64,000 nt of DNA from Cyanophora paradoxa (Eukaryota > Glaucocystophyceae > Cyanophorales > Cyanophoraceae), in assembly GCA_004431415.1 (NCBI GenBank), contig QPMI01000325.1:1-64000 (forward strand), given 5' to 3'. Below are positions 12,074 to 23,553 of this stretch, one piece after another (within the stretch, counting starts at the first letter, position 1; every line of letters begins with the position of its first letter). The notes under the pieces were generated by a model that worked only from the letters and a program-made list of their open reading frames with translations, did not search any database and was not told the DNA's origin. A program made the translations under genes and the position numbers.

Positions 12074-12965
12074 TGCGGCCGATCTTGCAGGCCTTCGCCC
12101 GGGACGCTCTTTCGTAGCAGCCTACAGCTGGGAGAAACCGACGCTCATGGCCACAACCGCAACGGCCGCGCTACTCGCCGTCGTTCGATCCCCTTCAGGT
12201 TCTCTGCAGCGCAGCTGATGAACTTCACCGCCGAACGCAGCCGCGGCGCGAACTCGAAGGGAGGGCGCGGTGGCCGCCGGTGGGGCGAAGCGGGCTGCAG
12301 TGACTTTCGAGGCTTTACCCCCCTGGAAAAAAGGGATCGTTTGAATTCGTTTCGCGAAAGTCGGTCCAGTCGCGCGCTCCTTGAACGGTCGTGTGCTCGA
12401 CAGTGTCGACACTGCGTGTGCGTGTTCGAGAGGCTCCGACTCCGTTTTCGCAGCAATTTTCGCGCTTGCCGGCCGCCGGCGCCGCGCGCGCCACGGCCCA
12501 CAGGCCGGGTTCGATCGCGACGGCCCGCGCGCGCGCGGGCGGTCGCGCAAACAGCGCGCGCGCGCGCGCGCGCCGCGGCTGCGGCCTGCGCCTGCGGCTG
12601 GGCCGCGAGCGCATCGCGCAGTGTGCACTGCGGCCGCGGGCATGCGGTAACTGCAGCCGGCGCCCGCCGCGCATGCGTATTGCGCATGATTGCCGCAGTG
12701 CGCAAGTCACTGAGTGAGCGCCGATCATGAGCACGGCAGCTGCGGCACTGAAGTGCATGCCGCGTTTGAATCCAGTTTCCAGTTTCATGATGATCAAGTG
12801 TTCGAAGTCCGGATCGCCTAGCTCAAAAAGCTTGGCGACTCCGAGGCTCGGGGCTCGCAGATCGGAGCTCGAATTCGAAGTTCTGCGGCTCGGCTGCTCG
12901 CCAGCGGGAGCCTTGGAGAAGCTCGAAGACTCGACTCGGGGGGTAGGGCGGCTATGTACAAGGGG
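12074..12965. other. long intergenic region with alternating CG tract
   Basis: About 890 bases without a supportable gene, between the start of the cyclic-nucleotide-binding-like gene and the end of the WDR46 gene, both on the minus strand. A run of alternating C and G lies at about 12554-12573, with shorter runs around it. The promoter of the upstream-facing gene should lie near 12074-12300. Confidence 0.5.
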
Positions 12966-15715
12966 CTAGCGCTTGGCGCGGAAGAAGCGGTTGAGGGCGG
13001 AGCCGCGGGCGGGCGCCTCGCCGTCCGAGCCGGCCCCCGCCGCCGCCGCCTCGCCCTCGCGCTTGCGCTTCTCCCCCGCCGCCTGCCGCTTCTGCTTCTG
13101 CTCCACCTCGTTGATGTGCGAGCGCACCGCCCCCTGCCCCCGCACGCGCGTCAGCCCGGCGCCCCGGGGCGGGCGGGGCGGGGCGAGGCGCGGGGGCACC
13201 CGCTTGTCCTTGAGCTTGGCCTCCTCGCGGAGCTTGGCGCGGTGGGCGGCGCGGTTGCGGCCCTTCATCTTGCGCCGCTCCCGCTGCTCCTCGAAGCGCT
13301 CCCCGGGGTTGTTCGCCTCGAACGCGAGCTTCTGCTTCCGCTCGTGCGCCTCTGCCGCCGACCGCCGCACCGTCCCCACCGCGTCCGGCTCCAGCCCGAT
13401 CATCTCCGGCTGCAGCTGTGGGGGCCTCGGCGCCGGCGGGGCGGGGCGGGGCGGGGCGGGGCGGGGCGGGCCTTCTCGAGGAGGCGGTGGACCTCCTGCT
13501 CGCGGCGCTGCTTGCGCGTCTCGAAGGGGTCGGCCTCGAGGGTGTCGTAGTTCGGCTCCCCCGCCCCCGGCACCACCAGCGTCGCCACGCCCCCGCTGTG
13601 GCCCACCCCCAGCACGTCCTCGTACGGGCAGAAGCGCGCCCCGCGGACGGCGCGCCCGGCCAGCAGCTCGGACATGTACGGCGCCTTGGCCTTCGTCGCG
13701 ATCGCGTCCTTCCAGATCTGCCGCCCCGCGTGAGCCGGCCGCGCCCGGGCCGGCGCGCGGGGCGGGGGCGGGCCTCGATGTGGGGCCCGTGGGCGACGGA
13801 GAGGAGGCCGCGCTGCGAGACGTCCAGCGAGTCCACCGGCGACAGGCTGCTCGCCCCCGCCCCCTCAGCCACCACCCGCGGAGGGCCGGCGGGGAGGGCC
13901 GGCGGGGGCGGGCGGGCGGGCGGGCCTGAAGTAGGAGTGGAGGTTGCGGTAGGTGCGGAGGTCCCAGACCTTCACCTGCCCGTCCTGCCCCGCGCTCACC
14001 ATGTGCCTGCCCCGCCTCAGACCCCGCCCCCGCCCCCGACGCAGGCTGCCCGGGGGCCCGCGCACTGCCCCGAGGCGTCGATGGCGATGGCCCGCACGGG
14101 GCCGCGGTGCGCCAGGACCTGCCCCCCGGTGAGGCCGGCGCGGGGGGAGGGGGAGAGGGCGGGCGGGGGGGGGGGGGGGGGGGGGGGCGGGCCTTGACGA
14201 GCGGGGCGGACATGTTGGGGGACCAGAGGGTGACAACGCCGTTGTTGTGGCCCATGTGGACGACGGCGTTGCGCGGGTTCTGGCGCAGGCAGTCGATGGG
14301 GCCCAGCTTCGTGCGCCACTCCGCCACCAGCTTCCCCGTCGAGATGTCCTGGTAGCGCAGCCAGCCCCGCTGGCTCTGCCCCGACCCCCGTCGGCGTCGC
14401 CGCGGGAGGCGCGGGGCGGGGCGGGGCGGGGCGGACTGCGGAGACGAGGAGGAAGTGGTAGGGGAGGAACTCGAGGCGGTTCGCGCTCTCGTGCTTCTTC
14501 AGGCAGTGCACCTCCACCCCGTTCTTGTCGTAGATGTACCTGCAGGGAGGGCGACCCCGGCGCCCCGCCTCAGGCCCCGCCCCGAGCCGCAAGGCCCCCT
14601 CCCCGCCCCGCCGGCCCCGCGCACGTGTACTTCTTCTGGGCGACGGCCCACATGGTCTCGTTGTGCAGGAAGCTGGCGGGGGCGTGTGAGGCGGCGGGGG
14701 CGGGCGGGGGCGGGGGCGGGGGCGCGGGGCGGGGCGGGGCGGGGGCGGACCGGACGTCGCGGACGGTCTCCTGCACCTGCAGCTCCGTGACCAGCTTCCC
14801 CCGGCTCCAGTCCAGCAGCGCCAGGTGTCCCTTCCGGCCCCCGATCACCATGTACCTGCACCCGGCCCGCTCGCTTCCGCGCGCAGCCCCGCGCGCCCCG
14901 CGCGCCCCGCGCCGGCCTCGCACCGCCCGTTGCGCGTGAAGTCGATGTTGTAGGGCCCGAGCTGCTCTAGCTTGAGGTCCAGCATCTGCGCGGCTCGGCG
15001 TGAGCGGCGCGCACGGGGCCGCGGCGGCAGCGGCGGGGGGCGGGCGGGGGGGCGGCGCGCCTTCTTCGCCGTGTTGACGTCGAGGTGCTCCTTGATCTGC
15101 TCCTGCCGAAAGTGGTACGTCTTCTCCATCCCCTCCGCCTCCAGATACCTTCCCCGCCCCTCGCGTCGGCCCCGGTACCCGCGCGCGCCGGCGCCTCGCG
15201 ATCAGCGCCCCGCACCCCGCTTCAGATGCAAGCAGCAGTTCGCTCCCCGCGGACTTCTTGAGCGCATCCCGGTACTTCTTCTCCACTTTCCTCAAGCTCG
15301 ACTTCAGCTTCTTGTCTTGTACGCCCTGGAGCACGGATCAGCGACGCTAGCTTGATGCGCGGCGCCGGCGGCCACTCGCCTTGATCTTGGATTCCTCGCC
15401 GCGCCTGTACTTCTTCATCTTCGCGTTGAGCTCTTGTCTCGCCTGCAGATCGCGCTTCTCCTGCTCGGGGTCGACTTTCTTGCCTTTCTTCTTGCCTGTG
15501 CGCTGCGGCTGTGAGCCAACGTCTCCAACCTCCGCTGATCGCGAGCTGCTAGCTGCCATGCCGCGGCGCTCGTCCTCGGCATCGCTCGCGCCACTCGCAT
15601 CGCCTTCGCTGTCTGATCCCGGCGGAGGGGCAGGTCCCGCGCGCCTCTTGATCCGCGCTAGCTCCTCGTCCGAGCCGCCGCTGCCATCTGAGCGCTCTGC
15701 TTCGGAATCGGACAT
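12966..15715 (-). CDS. WDR46: U3 snoRNP / SSU-processome WD-repeat protein (UTP7/WDR46, BING4 family)
   Basis: Nucleolar scaffold of the small-subunit processome, needed for 18S rRNA maturation. The acidic Ser/Asp-rich N-terminus ([14 protein letters not shown]) leads to a basic coiled segment ([19 protein letters not shown]) and the family signature [21 protein letters not shown] run of WD40-like blades follows: [63 protein letters not shown] and [19 protein letters not shown]. The BING4 C-terminal domain is clear ([47 protein letters not shown]), then a Lys/Arg-rich tail ending LNRFFRAKR. Many introns break it; most carry CCCCG arrays on the coding strand next to the donor. Start ATG at 15715, stop at 12966. 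The ordered match over the full length makes this assignment firm. Confidence 0.93.
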
Positions 15716-16039
15716 GCCTCTTTTTTTCCACTTCCAGTCGGGTACGCTGCTAGATCAGACTTCGTTCGCAATCGCTGGCTTCCAACCTGCAGCTGCGAGC
15801 CGCTGAGCCGCTAGCGCTGCGTTTACAAGTTACGCAGACTAGATATCGATCGAATTCGAGTTCGATGGCCCAGCTAGCGCTGCACATGCCCGCTGTACAC
15901 GCGCTTCCCGCCGCGGGGCGCGCTGAAAATTCAGCACCGGCAGCTGCGCAGGGGGCTTGAGTGCAGCGAAAGATTCAATGATTCGACACATTATGCAATC
16001 GGGGGGCAGAGCTCCTCGGGCTCGGCGGCGGGCGGCGGG
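15716..16039. other. intergenic spacer
   Basis: AT-richer spacer between two minus-strand genes. It contains GCTAGCGCTGC twice, near 15810 and 15874. No gene seen. It leaves no room for a phosphatase domain after the PPIP5K kinase. Confidence 0.5.
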
Positions 16040-17585
16040 TCAGGAGGGGCCGGCGGCGGCGTGGCGCTTGAGGAAGGCACGGAGGGCGTAGTCGCGCAGG
16101 ATGCGCGCGCAGTTGTCGTAGTACTGAGGGCTCCCCTTCACGAAACTCCACCTGCCCCGCCGTCCCGCGTCGGGGGAGCCCCGCGGGGTGGCGGGGCGGC
16201 GGGCGTGCGGGGGCGGGGCGCGAACCCATTGACGTCGCAGATGTGGAGACCGCCGCCCTCGACGCGGAGCAGGTCGAGCCCGCACACCGTCTGCCGGAAA
16301 CGCACGCAGATCTGCCGGCCGGCGTTGGCGGAAGGCAGGCGGCGGGATGCGGAGGGGGGCGGGGGGCGGGGGCGGGCCTGCTGGACGGCGGCCTTCTCGG
16401 CGGGGGTGAGGAGGACGGGGAAGCGGATCTCCTTGTCATGGGCGTTGCGGAGGACGAGGCCGTCGATGACGGGGGCCTTGCGGCGCTCGGCGTGGGCGTA
16501 CGAGGGCCCCACCGTGTAGATCTTGATGTCCTGCCCGTCCACCACCCGCACGAACTCCTCGTACACGTACGACCCCTCCCGCCGCACCCTGGCCCCCGCC
16601 CAAACCCTCCGCACCCCGCCCCTTGCAGCCCTCACCGCACCCGCGGCGGCGCACCGGTGCCGGTCGGGGAAGAACTGGCTCGAGCGGTTTTGCGTCTTGC
16701 GGAAGAGCTGCCGGCAGCCGCCCCCGTCCCGCATCGGGTAGTAGATGCACACGTTGTGATCATCCGCGTCTGCTGGCTTCTCCACGAACGCTGCGCCGTG
16801 CGCGTCGGTAGCCGTCTCCCACAGGGCGGCGGGGCAGCGCACGCTTCTCTATGCGCTTCCCGTTGATCTCGATCCAGTCATCGCCCTCGTCCATGACGGG
16901 CGATGGCTCCCCCCGCCAACCGTCCCGAGAAGCAAACACGTGCCTGCGCGACGCAGCCCCATGAGTGCGCCGGCCCGAGCAGGGGCCGCAGCCGAGCCGC
17001 ACTTGGGCTGGAGGAGGTTGCAGTGCGAGAGTATTCGGTAGACCTCGCGGCGATCTAGCAGCAGTCGCTGGGAGGGTAGATCGTTCACGCTGTATGGTCT
17101 TCGCAGGTGCTGGTATGCGATAGCTTTCTCCAGCGGGAAGCCGTCCGAGTCGAAGGCGATCAAGCAGTCGCACAGGGGCCATTCCTCGATTGGGCGTTCC
17201 AATATGCACTGGTTCCCAAAGATAACGACCTGCGGGCGCGAGCCGACGTCATTTCGCGGACTAGCTACGGGGGACGCGCCGCGTCCTAGTCGACGCGGAG
17301 CGTCCCAGCTTGAGTTCGCAAACTTCGTATACGTACCTCGAGCTCGCCCGTCTTCTCGAGCCTGCTGAGGATCTGATGCATCGGACCGGAGCGCGACTTC
17401 TTGTCCATGCAGCAGACGCCGACGACGCAGCGCCGAGGGAGCTCCACCCCCGCAGGGACGGGCTCTACGACGAGCCGCTCACGCTCTTCTTCGTGCAAAT
17501 CCGCGAACAACTCCGAGGCTAGGTCGCCCAGATCGTTCGTGCCGTCGATGGCCTCGTCGCCGTCACACACGACGCCCGAAGCCAT
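16040..17585 (-). CDS. PPIP5K: PPIP5K/VIP1-type inositol pyrophosphate kinase, kinase domain only
   Basis: Phosphorylates InsP6 or 5-InsP7 to make inositol pyrophosphates, by homology. The sequence follows the family's ATP-grasp kinase along its length: [54 protein letters not shown], the [10 protein letters not shown] strand, [43 protein letters not shown] and [12 protein letters not shown]. The metal-binding end CDVNGF is followed by [16 protein letters not shown], and the protein stops soon after, at 16040. Normal family members continue with a histidine-acid-phosphatase-like domain; here the next gene starts 325 bases on. The first exon starts [15 protein letters not shown] at 17585 and is joined across a classical intron (17336-17230). 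Some coding bases near the stop could belong to an intron giving the end PEELCPPIA; this does not change the conclusion. Confidence 0.88.
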
Positions 17586-17744
17586 GACGCCCGCCGATCG
17601 ATCGCTCCTAGCTATAGGCAGCCGCCGCAAGGTTTCGGCGGAACGTTGTACCCAGACCCTCCCGGGTACATTGCTTTCGCGCCGAAATTGGCAGCGGCGG
17701 CAGAGTAGCGAGCCAACTCAAGAAGCGCGCTTTCGGGCGCCAGC
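17586..17744. promoter_or_regulatory. divergent promoter region, PPIP5K / RSP4-6
   Basis: 159-base spacer between the starts of two divergent genes, so both promoters must lie here or in the 5' ends. It contains CCTAGCTATAGG at about 17608, a version of the CTAGCTA core found at many gene boundaries in this window. Confidence 0.5.
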
Positions 17745-19712
17745 ATGGATCCCAGGAAGTTTGACGAAGCGAAGGCGTTCCTTTCCAAGTCTGTGGACAA
17801 CAAGTCTTCGCTGTATGACCACCTTAGCGAAGTCCTCCTCAAAGTCCTGTCCGAGCAGCCTGCGAATGCTCTAGAACAGTTTGAGACGATCTCGGCGGCC
17901 ATCAAGGAAGCTAGCTTTGTACCGGAGGTCATTCCGGCGGTGCGTCGCGGTGCTGCGGCCGCCCGCTGCAGCGGCGCGCCGGCGCGCGTCCCACAGCATC
18001 ATATTGGGTGCTGACGAAAGCTTTCTGGGCGTACAGGAGCCCCAGACCCAGGTGCTCTATTCGAAGGATGTGGAGCGGGCAAAGGAGAACCTCAAGTTGT
18101 TCAAGGTTAGCTGCTTGAGAACCGCTTGTGGAGCTGCCGTGCCGACGTGGTGCTAAGCGCCATGCCGCCGCGTAGGGGCAAATACCTGAGAAGCATGAGA
18201 CCGAGCGCGAAGGGGAGGAGCCCGCGGAGCCCACAGAGGTCAACGAATGCGAGATCCCGGATCTGATGGCGGAGGCAGAGATGTTCGAGGCGGGCGGGGT
18301 GCGCGTGGCGAGCCAGGCGCGCCCGGCGCCTGCTGAGTCTCGCATGCAGGTTGGTTTCGGCCGTGAGGAGGCCTTCAGGCTTGCGCTCTCAATCAAGAAG
18401 CAGCTTGCGGACGATCCCAACCGAAAGCTGAAGAAGGTTCGGCTCTTCGGCAAGTTCCTGGGCGTGCGCGGCGACTACTTCGTTGTCGAGGCCGAGCCCA
18501 AGGAGTGGGAGCCCGCGGCCGCGCCCGAGGGTGGTGCCTTGTTTCATCCCTTTGCTCTCCTTTTTCATGGGGTACTCAGGCCGCCGCGCAGGAGAGGGCG
18601 ATAGCCCCAAGCTAGGGCCGGACGGCCAGCCCCTCGTTCCCCCCGAGGGCAATGGCGAGGGCACGAACAAGTACCAGTACTGGGTCTGCTCGTATGGTAC
18701 GTGTCCCGTCCATTCTGCGCTGCTCTGGCCAGCGCGCTGACTGGCGGCGGGGGTAGTGGGCGGCCCGTGGACGCTGCTCCCGAACGTCACGCCGCAGCAG
18801 ATCAACGTGGCGCGGCAGATCAAGAAATTCCTGACCGGCGACCTAAAGGCGCCGGTCTCGTCGTACCCGGTGTTCAACGGGACGGAGGCGGAGTACCTGC
18901 GGGCGCAGATCGCGCGCATCGCGGCGGCGACGGTCGTCGAGCCCAAGGACAAGTACACCCTCGGCGGCGACGAGGAGGAGGGCGGCGACGACGAGGCCGG
19001 TCCGCCCGCCCCGCCCCCCCGCCCCGCCCTGCCACGCCCTGCCACGCCCCCGACGCGGCGCGCAGCCAAGGAGATCAAGCTGAACGAGGAGTGGGCGCCG
19101 CCGGCGCCGGCGGAGCAGGCGAGCCTGGAGAACTGGGTCCACTTCAACCCGGCGATCCGGAAGCAGGGCCGCATCGGCAAGTGGGACCCGCCGAAGAAGG
19201 AGAAGCCGGAGGGGGAGGAGGGCGAGGAGGGCGAGGAGGAGGCGGAGGAGGAGGCCGCCGAGCCCGAGGAGGTCGTCCCCGAGCCCCTCGCGCCCCTCAG
19301 CGCCGACGAGGGTCCGCCGCTCCGCCCCGCGCCCCCCGCCCCGCGCCGGCTCAACGGGCCCGGGCCTTGCGCAGCGATCGGCGCGCTGGCGGCGTGGGCG
19401 GCGCGCGTCTCGACGGCATTCGCGCCGCAGTACGCGACGGTGTTCCTCAAGTCGGTGCGGTGGCCCGGGGCGTACGCGGCGATGCGCGGCAAGCAATCGG
19501 CCTGCATCTACATCGGCTACGGGCACAAGTATACGGGGACGACGTACACGCCGCCGGCGCCGCCGCCGGTGCAGCAGGAGGCGGACGACGCGGGGTACGA
19601 GATGGCGCACGACCCGACCGTCGAGGAGGAGGACGCCTACAAGGAGGCCATCGAGGCGAAGAACAAGCCCGAGGGCGAGGGCGAAGAGGGCGCCGCCGAG
19701 GAGGAGTCCTAG
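17745..19712 (+). CDS. RSPH4A: radial spoke head protein 4/6 (RSPH4A/RSP4-RSP6)
   Basis: Structural component of the radial spoke head in motile 9+2 cilia. The N-terminus KFDEAKAFLSKSVDNKSSLY and LYDHLSEVLLKVLSEQPANA match the family. It continues with IPDLMAEAEMFEAGGVR, FGREEAFRLALSIKKQLAD, KVRLFGKFLGVRGDYFVVEA, NKYQYWVCSY, GGPWTLLPNVTPQQINVARQ, LTGDLKAPVSSYPVFNGTEA, ENWVHFNPAIRKQGRIGKW, VRWPGAYAAMRGKQSACIYI and the acidic end EEGAAEEES. All family blocks appear in order. A Glu-rich stretch (about 19200-19280) sits between them. Introns are short and GC-rich; one near 17940-18000 and others near 18100-18175 are clear from frame changes. It shows that the organism builds motile flagella. Confidence 0.95.
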
Positions 19713-19962
19713 GCCCCCCGCCCCACCCCAGCCCCCGCGGCCCGGCGCACCACGCCCCCCGCGCCGGCACCCGCCCTCCCTTCTATCCCCTCCGGGCCCC
19801 TCCGCGTTCCCTCCGCTTCACGTGTTTGTATAGAAACCGAATTCCGATCATCGAGCGGTTTCGTTTACTGGTTCAAAGAAGGAGCGCACACAAGCTGCCG
19901 TGGCCTAGAGCTAGTGAGAGTGGCCGCGAAGAGGGCCCGGGACGAATTCGACCGCCTCGGCC

Positions 19963-21406
19963 TCAGGCGCCGCAGACGAAGGCATGGGAGAGGGCGGGCT
20001 TGCGGCGCGCGCCGCTGCCGGGGACGAAGAAGGCGCGCTCGCGCTCCTCCTGGACGCCCTCGCGGGTGCTCGTGAGGACGACGACGTGGTCGCAGGTCCT
20101 TCCCCACATGTGCTTCCGGCAACCCTTCTTCGCGTACATCTTGCACTGCGCTCGCGTCGATCGGCCGGCGTTGGGCGGAACCCCGCGGAGAGGCCGCGGG
20201 CCGGGGCAGCCTCGCTGACCTGCAGCTTGAAGCAGATGCTAGGCTGTGGCACGTCGCCGATACGGTAGATGAGCTTCACCTGCGCGGAGAGGCGCGTCGC
20301 GTGAGCATCACGGTAGGCCGCGCCGCATGGCAGGGACGGAGTACACACCTCGACCATGGAACGCTCGCCGCGGGCCGTCACCGGGTTCGCCTCCGGGAGG
20401 AACACGCTCTCGCCCGACATGCTGCCCAGCGCGTCACTCGATCGCCCGCAGGCAAAAGAGGAAACAAGTGGAATCCCGACCGGCAGATGCTCCCGTCGAA
20501 GCTGAGCTTGTGGAAGTTGCTCAAGAGCTGGCCGTTGACCTAGTGCCGGCCGCGGGTTCGGGAAAGACGATCCCTGTGGCGAGGCAAAGATTACGCACGG
20601 AGATGTTCTCGAACACTGCGAAGCCTGTCAGCCTCGAGGATCAAACAACGCGCAAAACGATGAGAAGCACCCGCTTCCTCATTCGAGTTGCGAACGAGAA
20701 CGTTGAAGCGGTCTGGGAAAGCTTACAAGGAACAGAGCGGGCAGAAGGGACAAGCTTACAAGTTTTGGACTGGACCAATTTGATCGTGAAGGAGCAGGGA
20801 TGGCCTATTTCGCCTGGTAAATATCACGGATCGGTGAGATTTGATCGCCTACGCGCACGATCTGCGTCCTTGAGGCCTTCCTCCTTGACGTACGTCGCCT
20901 TGAATGCGCCCGCGCTGACCTCCTCTGCGATGTGGGTCAACGCTAGAATGCAAAATACGCGCTGCAAGACGCACCGATCCCGACCTGGATCTGCAGGTTC
21001 TGCGGGGGAATGGCGACGCGGCCCGCGAAAGACGAATTAATCGAGCCCTTCCCCGCGAGCACTCCGAATCCGCCGCGCGGCCGCTTCTCGGAAAGCGTCG
21101 GCGAAGATGGACGATTGCCGGGCGCGAAAATCTGAAGAGCGGAATTCCGGACGGGCGACATCAAATGAAGTTCGACGAAAGTTGGACGAAAGGGTGGCCT
21201 TGACGCACGGTTTGACCCAGAATGGGGGCCGAAGCGCGCGAGTACATCGGCGAAGGCGTGTCCGCAACCACGACATTCACGCGGTCGCGGGGCGTGAGGC
21301 CGTCCTCGGAATCATCGACCTGTGACAAAACTGCAGCGCCGAAGGTTAGATCTAGAAATCGCAAGGCAGGCAAAATTCAAAACGGCACCATCGGAGCGGT
21401 CGACAT
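19963..21406 (-). CDS. multi-exon gene of unknown function (tentative model)
   Basis: I do not recognise the protein. A chain of short coding-like exons on the minus strand can be read: a possible start MSTAPM at 21406; VDDSEDGLTPRDRVNVVVAD; GFGVLAGKGSINSSF and FAGRVAIPPQNLQIQVGIG near 21000; EVSAGAFKATYVKEEGLKDA near 20900; NGQLLSNFHKLSFDGSICRS near 20500; then VKLIYRIGDVPQPSICFKLQ near 20260. The final exon starts CKMYAKKGCRKHMWGRTCDH and ends ALSHAFVCGA at 19963. Beta-strand-like alternation without catalytic motifs suggests a structural or binding domain, but this is inference. Exon limits are uncertain, and it could be two genes, with a second start at 20420 (MSGESVFLPEANPV). Confidence 0.4.
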
Positions 21407-21424
21407 CTTGCATGCGCGCCTTCC

Positions 21425-21459
<35 letters not shown>

Positions 21460-21505
21460 GCATGCGCATGCTGCCACGCGGTCGACATTGCTGCTGCTGC
21501 TGCTG
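21425..21505. repeat. CTG trinucleotide repeat
   Basis: Two runs of CTG (about 21425-21459 and 21489-21505) separated by a CATGCGCATG-containing linker. The tract lies just upstream of the tentative minus-strand start at 21406, so it may fall in a 5' untranslated region or a promoter. Confidence 0.8.
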
Positions 21506-21705
21506 ACGAAGGCGGGAAAATGAGCCGGCGCGGGTACAGGAGAATTAAAGCTCAGGAAGTTGAGGGGAGCTGGAGCTCGAGGGAAGAGAATTCGAAGGAG
21601 AGGGAAGTGCGTGTGGGAGGCGCGCTGAGCTCGAGAGGGGCCCGGTCAGAGAGGCTCTAGAGAGGATCCGGAGAGGGCCGGGCCTGCTGGCTTCGATTCG
21701 GTCGA

Positions 21706-23312
21706 TCAGAAGAAAAAATCACTGAGGAGGGCCTGGCCGTCGCGGAGGCGCTCCTTGGAGGCGAGCGGCTCGGAGGCGGAGGGGTGCGAGAGACGGCAGT
21801 TCTGCCGGTGCCACGTGAAGTGCTCCTCGCACGCCAGCGCCCGCAGCGCCGACCGTAGGCCCCCCTGGGACCTGCGCAAGCGCGCCCGTCAGCGGGGAAG
21901 GGGCGGGGACCGGGGCCGGGGCGGGGGCCGCGCCAGAGGGCGAGGGTGGCGTCGTAGTGGCGGGCCTCGGTTTTGGCCGTGCAGGTGGCGCAGGCGGTGA
22001 GCTCGAAGGCGCTCGCCTCCTCGCAGTCCGGCTGGAAGCACTTGACCGCCCGCTGCAGCTTGTAGCTGTACAGCTCCCCGTGGCCCGTCTCTCGCATGTG
22101 CCCCGTCAGGTGCCCCGCGCCGTCGCAGAAGGCCGCGTTGCAGACGAGGCAGTGCGCGAGGTTCGCGCAGCCGCCGCACGCCGCGCACCGCGCCGCCTCC
22201 CGCCGCCGTGCCAGGGCCTCGCAGCGCTGGTAGAGCTTCCGCAGCCGCGCGCTGTAGAGGCCGCCGTCGCTCTCGCGGGCCCGGCGCCGGCCCTGGCCGG
22301 CCTCCTCCGGCGCCGCCGCCCTCGGGAGGACGACGAGGGACGGCTCCTGGGGAAGCTGTGCGGCGAGGTGCGCCGTCGAGACGCAGGCCTCCGCCATGTG
22401 CCCGCTCCGCCCGCACCGCCAGCTGCCGGCGCCCGCTTAGGCGCGCGGCGCTCGAGCTGCGCGGGCGGGCGCGCCAGCGGTACGTGTCGAGGGCCGAGAG
22501 GCGCGGCTTGTAGCGGTGCTTCCTGGCGTCCCACACGTCCGGCTGCAGGTCCGGCAGCGCCAGCGCCCCTTGCCCCGCCGGCCCCAGCGCCGACGCCAGG
22601 CGCTCCGGCTGCACTCCCAGCGGGGCGCTCGCTTCGCTCTCGTCCTCCTCGCTTTGCGGCTGGCCCGGCACGTACGCGCCAGTGGCGAGGTCCTGGGCAA
22701 GCGTCTCTCAGCTCGGCGTGCGCGCCCAGCTTCGGCGCGAGGCGGCGGCGGAGGAAGAGTTCGAACCTGGGCGTTGATGCGCTTGCACTGCCTGCTGCAC
22801 ACGTCTTCGTTCGTCTCGTCCGACACGTATGCGCCGTACCGTCCGCAGACCTGCGCGAAAGTCAGCAGGTCTGTCGGATTTATCGCGAGTCAGCATCAAG
22901 AGCGGACGATGCAGCGAGGCTCTCCCTCGGTTGGCCAGCGCTGGTCGCACGAATACTCAACAACCTCATCGATGTCAGCACTTGCAGCTGGCGCATTTTC
23001 AGCCGCGCTCTCGAGCTCCGGCGTTGCAGCTGGAGCCTCGGCGGGCAAGACAAGAATCGAGGCGTTGCCGAGCACGACGCGCAGAGCGTCCCGCGCATCG
23101 AGGGGCTGTTGTCTGCGCTCCTTGATCTTGTCGCCGGTGCGCTTTTTCTCGTTCTTGTCCGGCTGATGTTGTTGCCGCGCTTCTAGCGAGAGCCCCATGC
23201 CAGTGAGGTCGCCGCTCGCCGGCAGCTCCTTTCCCGCAACGACTCTTTCGACGAGCAGCGCGTCCACAAGGCGGTGCGCTGGCGCTGGGCGAAACCCGCC
23301 TCGTCCAGCCAT
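21706..23312 (-). CDS. HIT-type zinc-finger protein with a second Cys/His module
   Basis: The first exon ([20 protein letters not shown]) ends with EPRCI. An intron of 57 bases (GTCCGC donor, GCGCAG acceptor) joins it to [20 protein letters not shown], giving a zf-HIT finger (C-x2-C ... DVCSRQCK) most like the one at the N-terminus of the helicase DDX59. Downstream is a second cysteine/histidine-rich module: [20 protein letters not shown], then [18 protein letters not shown] and [20 protein letters not shown], resembling a UBP-type zinc finger. The end is [16 protein letters not shown], a short helical tail and LLSDFFF at 21706. No DEAD-box helicase motifs appear in any frame, so this is not a complete DDX59. 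zf-HIT proteins usually work in snoRNP or chromatin-remodelling assembly. Function here is inferred only that far. Confidence 0.68.
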
Positions 23313-23553
23313 TGGAGATTCGCATACCCGGCTAAGCGAGCACCAGGCTCAGCACCTCAGCCACTCGCATCACTCAGCACCTCCGAGAGGCGACGTAGAT
23401 CGACGTACGCGCGATTCTCCAGCTAACAGAGGCGGCTGGGACGTCAGGGACATGCACGCGTTCGTGCCGCAGCTGGCGCTGCCGGCACATGATCGGGCAG
23501 ACGGCTTTCAGCATCTAGCTGCCTGGAGGAGCGCGCGCCTTCGCAGCTCCGCG
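23313..23553. promoter_or_regulatory. divergent promoter region, HIT-finger gene / thiD
   Basis: 241-base spacer between divergent starts. An alternative upstream ATG for the thiamine enzyme at 23452 ([18 protein letters not shown]) would shorten it to about 140 bases. A CAGCACCTCAGCCACTCGCA-like direct duplication (CTCAGCACCT) occurs at about 23349-23386. Confidence 0.35.

Noticed and set aside
20327-21040. Plus-strand open frame of 237 codons with natural-looking composition
   Set aside because: It overlaps several minus-strand exons with better splice context and more protein-like sequence. Neither is certain, but the minus strand explains more.
21421-21510. Poly-Leu/poly-Cys coding in the CTG repeat
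   Set aside because: The open plus-strand frames through it are short and not linked to any recognisable exon; it is better described as a microsatellite.
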